DNA of 64,000 bases, taken from IMG/VR virus record IMGVR_UViG_3300025437_000010, positions 1 through 64,000 of that record, one strand, 5' to 3'. The translations under genes were made by a program, and so were the position numbers. The notes under the pieces are model-generated. The model saw only the letters and a list, made by a program, of their open reading frames with translations. It made no database searches and had not been told where the DNA came from. This document shows positions 41,321-49,177 of this stretch, piece after piece (the first letter of the stretch is position 1; the number at the start of each line of letters is the position of its first letter). Source of the stretch: a virus.

Positions 41321-42141
41321 TGAAAGCAATAAAAATAATAAAATACGCATTAATTCTTAGTTCGCTATTTGTATCCGATGCTACATTTGCTCAGTCACTT
41401 ACGGCGGAATCTAATCCAACAAGTGTCCCATCTGCCGTTTTACCAACTCTACCAAATCCTCCTGCAATTATCGCCTCATCTCCTAATGAGCAGGCAGCAT
41501 CTACGTTGGACACAACTAACCAAGTATATATCAACCAGTCAGGATTTAATGTCAATGTTAATATCCAACAAACTGGTGTATCAGACTTGATTGGAAGCCT
41601 ATCATATCCAACTTTTCTACGTGGAGACAATCAAGTATTAACCGTGATTCAGACTGGAAACACAAACAATCTACAGTTAGGAATTATTGGTAACATTGGC
41701 GCAGGTGCCGGAACTACAGCAACTATTCAACAACTCGGCAATGGCAACTATGCTAATATTCAATGCGGAACTGGCAAAAACGATCCAAATTGTAATGGAT
41801 TAAATTTGAATGATAAATTTAATGGTAATTTCAATACTCTTAACTTTCATGGATCAGCCGCAAATATCACTCAAACAGTTGATATTGAAGGTAACAACAA
41901 CTACACTAATATCTTTTCCAACTCTCCAAATTCTTCACAGACATTATTGTTCAATGGTGAAAACAACACAATTAACGTAAATCAGACTGATGCAGGTGGA
42001 AACTATGGTCACAGTTTATTTGCAAATGTCATCGGAAGCAATAATACGCTTACTGTTCAACAATATGGTGCTTCAGAAACCGTAATCAATATTCAAAGCA
42101 CTGGCTCAAATGGCATCTTTAATATTAAAACCGGTCATTAA
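41320..42141 (+). CDS. Curlin-repeat (CsgA/B-like) secreted protein
   Basis: 273 residues. Signal peptide to about 24 (ATFA before Gln). A linker rich in Pro/Ser (25-65) is followed by curlin-type units with alternating N/Q-rich strands: VYINQSGFNVNVNIQQTG, VLTVIQTGNTNNLQL, ATIQQLGNGNYANI, TINVNQTDAGGNYG, LTVQQYGASETVINI. Two cysteines sit in a mid-loop (CGTGKNDPNC). Spacing is less regular than in CsgA and long insertions are present. It is the likely substrate of the adjacent CsgG/F channel. Coupled to csgG by a one-base overlap and overlapping the next gene by 32 nt. Confidence 0.78.
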   Translation: MKAIKIIKYALILSSLFVSDATFAQSLTAESNPTSVPSAVLPTLPNPPAIIASSPNEQAASTLDTTNQVYINQSGFNVNVNIQQTGVSDLIGSLSYPTFLRGDNQVLTVIQTGNTNNLQLGIIGNIGAGAGTTATIQQLGNGNYANIQCGTGKNDPNCNGLNLNDKFNGNFNTLNFHGSAANITQTVDIEGNNNYTNIFSNSPNSSQTLLFNGENNTINVNQTDAGGNYGHSLFANVIGSNNTLTVQQYGASETVINIQSTGSNGIFNIKTGH

Positions 42142-43279
42142 TTTAATTGGATTACTATGCTTGCTAATTGCCACCCCGGCGTTAGCAAGCATAGGGTCTA
42201 TTACCAATTTCAAAGGTGCTGGACAAATTAAACGTGGTTCCGCATCCATTCCTGCTAATCAAAATTCTGGCATTGAGAAAATGGACATTGTATCTACTAA
42301 CTCGCAAGGTAAGATAAAAATAACATTCATTGATGCAACTACTGTCAACATTACTGAAAACAGTAGACTCGTGATTGATGATTTTGTGTTTGATAGTAAA
42401 AATTCATCAAAGGGTAAATTGGGTCTTAAAGTGGCGTTAGGAACTATAAGATATACATCCGGCGCGCTGGCTCATGGAAATCCATCAGGCATTAACATAC
42501 GCACTCCTACGGCAACTATAGCGGTTCGTGGAACAGATTTTGTGATGTCCGTTGACGAAACTGGAGAATCTACGGTTATTCTTGTTCCAAATTGCTACGA
42601 TGATAAAGACATAACAAAAACTGAGTTTGATTGCTCATCCGGTGTTATTGAAGTCATAACTGCGGCTGGAATAGTAACTTTGAACAAGCCATTTCAGGCT
42701 ACTGTAGTCCAGAATTCATTTATACCACCATCACCTCCTATAAAAATTACTACTGCACTAAAAGTAATGAATAATAATATACAGATTTCTCCGCTTGCAA
42801 CTGATGATGGAAAAAGTTTAATTAAATTTGCAAAGAATGCAGCCACAAAATATGCCAACCCATCTAAGGCAATAGCAGATTCAAATAAAGACCCCACAAC
42901 AAATTCAAATGATAGCGCCGAAGAAGCAGAACTCGCCGTGCAACAAAAATCTTCAAGTCAAATCAATGATCAAAAAGATACACTTATACCCAAAATTACT
43001 GTTTCTGGTAGAGTGATATATACGAATGTATCACCTACCTATGTCAAACAGGTTCAGGAGGGGTGGGCATATGCGCGTATGTCAAGTGATAAAAATCAAG
43101 TCGTTGCAATATGGGTTGATCTTAAAACCGATACACAAATTATTTCGTCACAAGAAGGATTAATTGACTTCTACGATTTTGTGAATGCTAAGTATCCAAC
43201 TTCGGGATCAGGTAAAGCAACTGGTAACATAAATATAATACAAAATGGAGCAGTTCCACCAACTAATAGCGGAAAATAA
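42110..43279 (+). CDS. Exported FecR-domain protein
   Basis: 389 residues. The signal peptide is about 26 residues (ATPALA before Ser). A FecR domain (about 35-165) has the features KMDIVSTNSQGKIKITFIDATTVNI and INIRTPTATIAVRGTDFVM. An Asn/Ser-rich linker leads to a C-terminal region with GRVIYTNVSPTYVKQVQEG. Free-standing FecR-domain proteins bind surface or periplasmic partners; here there is no sigma factor or TonB receptor nearby. It lies between curlin and a CHASE2 cyclase and could be the periplasmic ligand or sensor for the CHASE2 domain. Confidence 0.78.
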   Translation: MASLILKPVINLIGLLCLLIATPALASIGSITNFKGAGQIKRGSASIPANQNSGIEKMDIVSTNSQGKIKITFIDATTVNITENSRLVIDDFVFDSKNSSKGKLGLKVALGTIRYTSGALAHGNPSGINIRTPTATIAVRGTDFVMSVDETGESTVILVPNCYDDKDITKTEFDCSSGVIEVITAAGIVTLNKPFQATVVQNSFIPPSPPIKITTALKVMNNNIQISPLATDDGKSLIKFAKNAATKYANPSKAIADSNKDPTTNSNDSAEEAELAVQQKSSSQINDQKDTLIPKITVSGRVIYTNVSPTYVKQVQEGWAYARMSSDKNQVVAIWVDLKTDTQIISSQEGLIDFYDFVNAKYPTSGSGKATGNINIIQNGAVPPTNSGK

Positions 43280-43293
43280 TAAAGGATAGAGTC

Positions 43294-45351
43294 ATGAAAA
43301 AATTAAAAAAAATACTAATAAATCCGTGGTTGGCTCTCCTGACATTTGCAATATTGCTTATAGTTAAACTATCAAATCCATATTTAATAGATGCAATGAA
43401 ACTTAAATTTTATGACTATCTAATGTTAAGTAAACCAATTCACAGTGATCAGATTGTAATTGCAAATATTGGTGAAAGGGCATTAGAGAAATACGGACAA
43501 TATCCATTTCCCAGAGATACATATGCAAAAATCGTCAACAATCTATATGATAATCATCATGCTGGTTTAGTTGGCAGCACCATAATGTTTCCAGAAAAGG
43601 ATAGGTTTGGCGGAGATGATGTGTTTGCTAAGTCGCTTACAGAGCATCCAGTGGTTCTAAGTCAAACTGTTTCTGCCGATTGCACACGCAACAATAGTTC
43701 AACCCGTAAAACTGGCGTTGCAATAGTAGGTGATGGCAAGCCAACAGAATTTTTACCAAATTATCCATGTGTTCTTGATAATATTTCAGTGTTGCAAGAG
43801 TCTGCTGTAGGTGTTGGTATAACATCAACGCTTCCTGAAACCGATGGTGTTGTTCGTCGCGTTCCTATGCTGGCAACATCAAAAGGAGATTATTATCCTT
43901 CGTTTGCATTAGAAATGCTACGTGCTGCTACAGGTGATCCAAGTTATCAGGCAAAAATAAATGAGACCGGCATTGAGGCAGTTCGTATTCCACAGTTTGG
44001 TAAAATTTCCACTGACGAATATGGTCGCGTGTTTGTTAATCCGAATTATGTATTCTCATCGTTTGAAGTAGGCGGGAATATTCCGCATCTCGGTGGTAAG
44101 ATCGTTCTACTCGGTGTGACTGCGAACGGTGTTGCAAACCCTGTAGCAACGCCGTCTGGTGCCCGAATGCCCCATCAGGTTCAGGCCAGCATTCTTCAGA
44201 CTCTGATAAATCAGGATTCTGTATCAATTCCGAATTGGGTTGAATTGGTTGATCTTCTGGCATTTTTTATTCTTTCAGTTGCTGTTATTGGAATGTCAAA
44301 CTTACGTTATTCTATTATATGGATCGCAATATTATTAACTGGATATATTTATGCTCCCTTCTATATGTATATACATAATAAAATATTATTTGATGTGTCA
44401 TTCAATGTACTGGCAGTTCTGATCATTTATATACATGTTTATTCAGTAAAGTTCATCAGTGAATTTCTACAGAAACAACAAATCAAGAAACAGTTCGGCA
44501 CATATCTAAGTCCTGATCTGGTTGCCCAATTGCAACGTCAGCCTGAATTGCTGCAATTGGGTGGCACTGAACAAGAACTTTCAATCATGTTTACGGATGT
44601 TCGTGGATTCACGACGATTTCAGAACATTATGGTAAGAACGTGCAGGGCTTGACAAAAATTATGAATCGGTATATGACTGCTATGACCAAAGCAATTTTA
44701 GAAAATAAAGGCACTTTGGACAAATACATCGGAGACGCTCAGATGGCGTTTTGGAATGCGCCGGTCAGCAATGAACAACATGCTCTGGATGCCGTGCGTA
44801 CTGCCTTTCAGATGTTAAAATCTCTTGAGGAATTTAATTATGAAGTCACCAAAGAAGGAGTCCCTGCTTTTGGAATGGGTCTGGGAATCAATACTGATAC
44901 CGTTGTTGTTGGTAATATGGGAAGTGATCAGCGTTTTGACTATACTTGCTTGGGAGACGGTGTTAATCTTGCGTCACGGTTGGAAGGGCAGTCAAAGCCT
45001 TATGGAGTCAGAATCATCATTGGTCCAAAGACCGCACAATATGTCAAAGACCGATACCAAATCGTAGAACTTGATCTTATTGCCGTTAAAGGTAAAACTG
45101 AGCCAGTAAGAATATATACGGTTTTGGAACAATTTAAAAAGATTGATGAAAATGCACATAATATGATTTTAAGTGCTTATAGGCTCGGTGCATGGAAAAG
45201 AGCACTGGTCATGATACAAACGCGTGGAAACATGTGGAATGGGCAACTGGATAATTATTACAAGATGCTTGAAGAGCGGATTTTAGAAATTCAAAAAAAT
45301 CCGCCCGCTCCCAAAGATTGGGACGGGGTATATCGCGCTACATCAAAATAA
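43294..45351 (+). CDS. CHASE2-domain class III adenylate cyclase
   Basis: 685 residues. TM1 near 11-29, CHASE2 sensor in the periplasm (about 30-310), then three membrane segments (about 317-335, 338-356, 364-386) and a cytoplasmic class III cyclase domain (about 427-610). Catalytic residues are all present: metal Asp435 (IMFTDVRGF) and Asp481 (KYIGDAQM), adenine-selecting Lys477 and Thr551, and transition-state Asn558 and Arg562 (GVNLASRLEG). It should make cAMP. AAAGGATAGAG precedes the ATG. A full-length receptor cyclase is very unusual in a phage. Confidence 0.9.
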   Translation: MKKLKKILINPWLALLTFAILLIVKLSNPYLIDAMKLKFYDYLMLSKPIHSDQIVIANIGERALEKYGQYPFPRDTYAKIVNNLYDNHHAGLVGSTIMFPEKDRFGGDDVFAKSLTEHPVVLSQTVSADCTRNNSSTRKTGVAIVGDGKPTEFLPNYPCVLDNISVLQESAVGVGITSTLPETDGVVRRVPMLATSKGDYYPSFALEMLRAATGDPSYQAKINETGIEAVRIPQFGKISTDEYGRVFVNPNYVFSSFEVGGNIPHLGGKIVLLGVTANGVANPVATPSGARMPHQVQASILQTLINQDSVSIPNWVELVDLLAFFILSVAVIGMSNLRYSIIWIAILLTGYIYAPFYMYIHNKILFDVSFNVLAVLIIYIHVYSVKFISEFLQKQQIKKQFGTYLSPDLVAQLQRQPELLQLGGTEQELSIMFTDVRGFTTISEHYGKNVQGLTKIMNRYMTAMTKAILENKGTLDKYIGDAQMAFWNAPVSNEQHALDAVRTAFQMLKSLEEFNYEVTKEGVPAFGMGLGINTDTVVVGNMGSDQRFDYTCLGDGVNLASRLEGQSKPYGVRIIIGPKTAQYVKDRYQIVELDLIAVKGKTEPVRIYTVLEQFKKIDENAHNMILSAYRLGAWKRALVMIQTRGNMWNGQLDNYYKMLEERILEIQKNPPAPKDWDGVYRATSK

Positions 45352-45352
45352 A

Positions 45353-45360
45353 GATAAATA
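45353..45360 (+). promoter_or_regulatory. Late promoter GATAAATA, near-leaderless
   Basis: GATAAATA ends only 5 nt before ATG 45366, so a transcript from it would begin at or next to the start codon. No ribosome site is visible. Read-through from the curli cassette may supply the leader. Confidence 0.5.
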
Positions 45361-45365
45361 TATTC

Positions 45366-45953
45366 ATGATAACAACCGAAATCATCCATGAATCTGCCGC
45401 TGATGTGCTGGCGAAGAAATTGCCTTCATTTGAAAAGCATGACTATGATACTATTGACAAATTAGTTCGTAATGTTGCTGATAAACATAGCATTACCAGT
45501 GATGCATTGCATGATATATTTGTCAAAAAATATCATAAAACTCCCAAGGCTTGGATTGAAGACCTCAAAGATTTGGATGAAACCAGCGGTAATCCTTCTG
45601 ATGATATTGGTGAAGAGGTAAAGAAATTTGCTGAATGGACCGGTCGCCGCCTCAACCTCAACCATCTTCCCAAAATTGAACTTAGTCATGACAGCGATGA
45701 TGCACAAAATAACCATCATACTGGTGGACACATGCCCGGTTCAGGATCGGTATGGGTTTATGCAAAAAATAGAAATCTTGTAGACATACTGAGAACCGTA
45801 GCACACGAACTTACCCATGTACGACAAGAAGAACTCGGAATGATCAAACCAGGATCAAGCTATCCCGGAAGTCCAATAGAATTACTAGCCGATATGGTAG
45901 CTGGAAAACTGATTAAGATTTATGGCGAAAAGAATCATCACATCTTTCAATAA
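45366..45953 (+). CDS. Zinc metallopeptidase-like protein with cargo-type leader
   Basis: 195 residues from ATG 45366; the 45318 extension overlaps the cyclase gene. It begins MITTEIIHES, with I-H-E before Ser, like the leaders at 25-36 kb. The HExxH zinc motif is in VAHELTHVRQEE near residue 143-148, and a downstream SPIELLADMVAGKL segment could supply the third ligand. A His-rich stretch (QNNHHTGGHMPG) precedes it. It has its own late promoter. It may be a packaged protease; substrate unknown. Confidence 0.62.
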   Translation: MITTEIIHESAADVLAKKLPSFEKHDYDTIDKLVRNVADKHSITSDALHDIFVKKYHKTPKAWIEDLKDLDETSGNPSDDIGEEVKKFAEWTGRRLNLNHLPKIELSHDSDDAQNNHHTGGHMPGSGSVWVYAKNRNLVDILRTVAHELTHVRQEELGMIKPGSSYPGSPIELLADMVAGKLIKIYGEKNHHIFQ

Positions 45954-45967
45954 ATTGGACAAAAACA

Positions 45968-45995
45968 TTGACTTATCTGCGTAGTGTGTTATAAT
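45968..45995 (+). promoter_or_regulatory. Early promoter TTGACT-N16-TATAAT
   Basis: TTGACT at 45968-45973 and TATAAT at 45990-45995, upstream of AAGGAGATAAT and ATG 46019. It serves the DsbA-like gene and polymerase. Confidence 0.7.
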
Positions 45996-46018
45996 AACTA
46001 GACTAATAAGGAGATAAT

Positions 46019-46279
46019 ATGTCTAACAGAACTTTTAACGCAGAAGCCACTCTTAAATTGAAGCAGTTGATCAACGAAGGACTAAATGTCCTACAGGAAG
46101 TTGAAACTCTCAACGAAGGTCTAAATGACACCGTTAAGTCTATTGCTGAGGAATTGGAAATCAAATCGTCAATTCTCAAGAAGGCGATCAAAGTTGCCCA
46201 CAAGCAGCGCCTTGAACAAACTAATGAAGAAAATGAAGCACTCAACCATATTCTACAGGTAGTCGGGAAAGCCAACTAA
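46019..46279 (+). CDS. dsbA: T4 DsbA-like small DNA-binding protein
   Basis: 86 residues, close to T4 DsbA (89), all helical. The segment LNDTVKSIAEELEIKSSILKKAIKVAHKQ aligns by eye with the central helices of T4 DsbA, a double-strand DNA-binding protein that helps late transcription. A very good AAGGAGAT site precedes the ATG. The polymerase starts at the base after its stop, so the two are co-transcribed from the early promoter at 45968. Similarity is moderate and the family is small, so the call is tentative. Confidence 0.55.
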   Translation: MSNRTFNAEATLKLKQLINEGLNVLQEVETLNEGLNDTVKSIAEELEIKSSILKKAIKVAHKQRLEQTNEENEALNHILQVVGKAN

Positions 46280-47971
46280 GTGTCATATGTTGATGCCATC
46301 CTTTCAATAAAGGATGATAAAATACATGTGGTAGAGCGAAGCCCTGAAGGCAATCGGATATACAAAGAATATCCAACAAATTATGTTTTTTATTACCCTG
46401 ACCCAAAGGGAAAGCATCGTTCTATTTTTGGTAATCCACTTAGTAGATTTTCAACTCGCAAGAGAAATGAGTTTGAAAAGGAAAAGCGGATTCATGGTAA
46501 CAAAAAACTATTTGAAAGTGATGTTAATGCGGTATTTAGATGCTTGGCAGACAACTATCTCAATGTAGAACCTCCCAAGTTACATACTTGCTTTTTTGAT
46601 ATTGAGACGGACTTTGATCCTGAAAAGGGTTTCAGTCCGACAGACGATCCATTTAATCCAGTCACGGCGATTTCTTTGTATTTGGATTGGAAAGATCAGT
46701 TAATCACTCTTGCTATTCCACCAAAACACATGACCGATGAAACGGCGCAAGAGTTAGTGCGTGACTTTCCTAACACGTTTCTGTTTCGTTCTGAAATTGA
46801 AATGTTTGAGACATTCTTCCAACTGATTGAAGATGCCGATATTCTCACTGGGTGGAACTCAGAGGGATACGATATTCCTTATTGTGTAAATCGGGTAACC
46901 CGAATTATGTCTAAGGATGATACACGTAAGTTCTGCCTTCTTGGTCAACTTCCGAAGATTCGCACATATGAACGATTTGGTAAAGAAGAAACTACCTACG
47001 ATTTAGTCGGGCGAGTTCATATGGACTATTTGCAGTTATATAAAAAGTATAACTACGAATCGCGCCATAGTTATTCTCTTGATGCAATTGGTGAAATGGA
47101 AGTAGGTGAACGTAAGACTCAATATGAGGGTTCACTTGACCAGTTATACAATCAAGATTTCAAAACCTTTATTGAATATAACCGACAGGATACTATGCTT
47201 ATGGTGAAGATTCATCGTAAGACTAAGTTTCTTGAATTAGCAAACGCACTGGCACATGAAAACACAGTGTTGTTACCAACGGCTATGGGTTCGGTGGCGA
47301 TGATCGAAATGGCGGTCATCAATGACGCACATTCTCGTGGATTTGTCGTTCCCGATAAGAATAGGAAAGATGGACCAAGCGATGACCAACAGGCGGCTGG
47401 TGCATATGTTGCCACACCACAGGTTGGAATGCACGAATGGGTGGGAGCAGTGGATATTAACTCACTGTATCCTTCTGACATTCGTGCATTGAACATGTCA
47501 CCAGAAACCATCGTTGCTCAGGTTCGTCAGACTCTTACCGAACAGTATATGGCTGACAAAACCAAAAAAATCAAGCAAAGCAAAAAACAGAGCAAAAGAA
47601 AGGATAGCACTACTGACAAAGAAATAACTGCTGCTTTGTTATGGGAAAATCTTTTTGGATCGCTTGAATATACTGCGATCATGAATCAGGAACGTGGCAC
47701 TATATTGATCGTTGACTATGAAGACGGAAGATCAGTAGAAATGTCTGCTGCTGAAATCTGGAAGATGATATTTGACAGCAATAATCCATATATTCTCTCT
47801 GCGAATGGCACGATCTTTACCTATGAAAGGGAAGGAGTCATCCCCGGTTTGCTATCAAGATGGTATTCAGAACGTAAGGCTACACAAAAGCAAGCCAAGA
47901 CGGTCAGAACTTTAAACTCTGGTATTGAAATCAATTCAAAATTAGCCGAAAAACTTAAAAAAATACTTTAA
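46280..47971 (+). CDS. 43A: DNA polymerase family B, N-terminal part (gp43A)
   Basis: 563 residues from GTG 46280. It carries the 3'-5' exonuclease motifs (FDIET with Asp107/Glu109; GWNSEGYDIP with Asp198; YNRQD with Asp304) and polymerase motif A (GAVDINSLYPSD, Asp392). It continues to the fingers (GVIPGLLSRWYSERKATQKQ) and ends LAEKLKKIL. Motifs B and C are missing and lie in the second piece at 49164. Together the parts give about 981 residues, against 898 in T4 gp43. A homing endonuclease gene separates the parts, as in the split gp43 of some Aeromonas T4-like phages. Confidence 0.92.
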   Translation: MSYVDAILSIKDDKIHVVERSPEGNRIYKEYPTNYVFYYPDPKGKHRSIFGNPLSRFSTRKRNEFEKEKRIHGNKKLFESDVNAVFRCLADNYLNVEPPKLHTCFFDIETDFDPEKGFSPTDDPFNPVTAISLYLDWKDQLITLAIPPKHMTDETAQELVRDFPNTFLFRSEIEMFETFFQLIEDADILTGWNSEGYDIPYCVNRVTRIMSKDDTRKFCLLGQLPKIRTYERFGKEETTYDLVGRVHMDYLQLYKKYNYESRHSYSLDAIGEMEVGERKTQYEGSLDQLYNQDFKTFIEYNRQDTMLMVKIHRKTKFLELANALAHENTVLLPTAMGSVAMIEMAVINDAHSRGFVVPDKNRKDGPSDDQQAAGAYVATPQVGMHEWVGAVDINSLYPSDIRALNMSPETIVAQVRQTLTEQYMADKTKKIKQSKKQSKRKDSTTDKEITAALLWENLFGSLEYTAIMNQERGTILIVDYEDGRSVEMSAAEIWKMIFDSNNPYILSANGTIFTYEREGVIPGLLSRWYSERKATQKQAKTVRTLNSGIEINSKLAEKLKKIL

Positions 47972-47973
47972 GT

Positions 47974-47998
47974 GATAAATACCCTATACGGAGGTATT
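47974..47998 (+). promoter_or_regulatory. Late promoter with RBS-hiding hairpin (HNH endonuclease)
   Basis: GATAAATA at 47974-47981 overlaps AATACC (47978-47983), which pairs with GGTATT (47993-47998) over a 9-nt loop. The GGAGG ribosome site (47990-47994) runs into the right arm. The ATG is at 47999. The layout matches the T4 I-TevI early-off/late-on control. Confidence 0.65.
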
Positions 47999-49177
47999 AT
48001 GAACTTAATTGATATAGAAACCATTATGAGAGACATGTGCAGTATAAAACATGAACACTCATTTAAACGATACCTAAAATTGATTGAAATTTACAGAAAA
48101 TTAAATTTATCCAAGAAAAGTTTTGGAAAAGGTGAGATTGAAGCGCATCACATTCTTCCAAGTAAAATATGGCAAGAATATAAAAAAGAAAAATGGAATA
48201 TAGTGAACCTACCCGTCCGTGCTCATGTTATCGCGCATTATCTACTTTATAAATTTTTACCAAAATCGGAGTGTGTGTTTGCGTTTAATCAGATGCACAG
48301 AGTTTCCGTAAAAACAGGAAAGTTAAACGCCAGATTATATGCCAAAGCGAGAATTGAATTGGCGCAGTTGGTAAGCAAAGTCAATTCCGGCAGAAAATGG
48401 TCAGATGAACAGCACAAATTGCATAGAAAAATTCATTGTGGTAAAAACACATATCGCAATATCACATCTGGAGAGTGTAAAAAGTTTATAGTAGGAGATG
48501 AACCGGCAGGATGGGAGCCGTTCCAGACTGGTCGGACAAAGAGTATTGCAGCAAAAGAAAAAATGGGAGAGTCAATGTCTGGAAGAATATGGCAATATCA
48601 TTCGGAATCTAAAGAGGTTAAATTTGCAAACTTTTTAATAGATGGGTTTACGAAGGGAATACCGCCATGGTTTGTCTATGATCATGCAGAAATTACGAAA
48701 ACCTACAAATGGGCATATAATCCGGATACAAACGAAGTTATTCGGTGCGCAGAAATTGATATTCCCGTTGGGTTTGAATTGGGGCGGGACCCGTCTTATG
48801 TTAACAAAGGATTTGAAAAAATAAATCAGTCCGGTTTATGTAGGATGCTGGACATTGAAGACAAATGTTATACGCTAGTATCAGAAGATATTTTACCTAA
48901 CCCACGATATGTTAAACATGGTGCTTGTGTTGACGATATTTATGTGATATTATACAAAGACAGTATTTATTATTCTTGGGTTGATGTAGAACGAGAACAC
49001 CCAGAATTGCCGAAAATGAACAAAAAGAGAGATATCTCTCTACTTGACTACGTTGTGCCTAAAAAGCATTTTAACCAAACACCAGATAGGCAACGTTTTT
49101 GTGAAATGCATCATGGTAAAACATTTGGAGAAATTGGAATATCTATGCGAAAACTAAAGGAAAATGACAATGATTGA
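47999..49177 (+). CDS. HNH homing endonuclease inside the split polymerase gene
   Basis: 392 residues from ATG 47999 after GGAGG; the in-frame GTG at 47972 lies in the promoter. The HNH core is EAHHILPSKIW with NIVNLPVRAHVIAHYLLYK near 48-95. The C-terminal part is long, with repeated W/Y-containing modules (AKEKMGESMSGRIWQYH; TYKWAYNPDTNEVIRCA) that look like NUMOD-type DNA-recognition units. It overlaps the start of gp43B by 14 nt. It probably cuts intact or intronless gp43 in competing phages. It is free-standing, not within the group I intron. Confidence 0.78.
   Translation: MNLIDIETIMRDMCSIKHEHSFKRYLKLIEIYRKLNLSKKSFGKGEIEAHHILPSKIWQEYKKEKWNIVNLPVRAHVIAHYLLYKFLPKSECVFAFNQMHRVSVKTGKLNARLYAKARIELAQLVSKVNSGRKWSDEQHKLHRKIHCGKNTYRNITSGECKKFIVGDEPAGWEPFQTGRTKSIAAKEKMGESMSGRIWQYHSESKEVKFANFLIDGFTKGIPPWFVYDHAEITKTYKWAYNPDTNEVIRCAEIDIPVGFELGRDPSYVNKGFEKINQSGLCRMLDIEDKCYTLVSEDILPNPRYVKHGACVDDIYVILYKDSIYYSWVDVEREHPELPKMNKKRDISLLDYVVPKKHFNQTPDRQRFCEMHHGKTFGEIGISMRKLKENDND

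Noticed and set aside
47972-49177. HNH endonuclease region as a second group I intron or an intein in gp43
   Set aside because: The endonuclease has its own late promoter and ribosome site, 43A ends with a normal stop, 43B has its own start, and no intron core or intein splicing motifs are visible.
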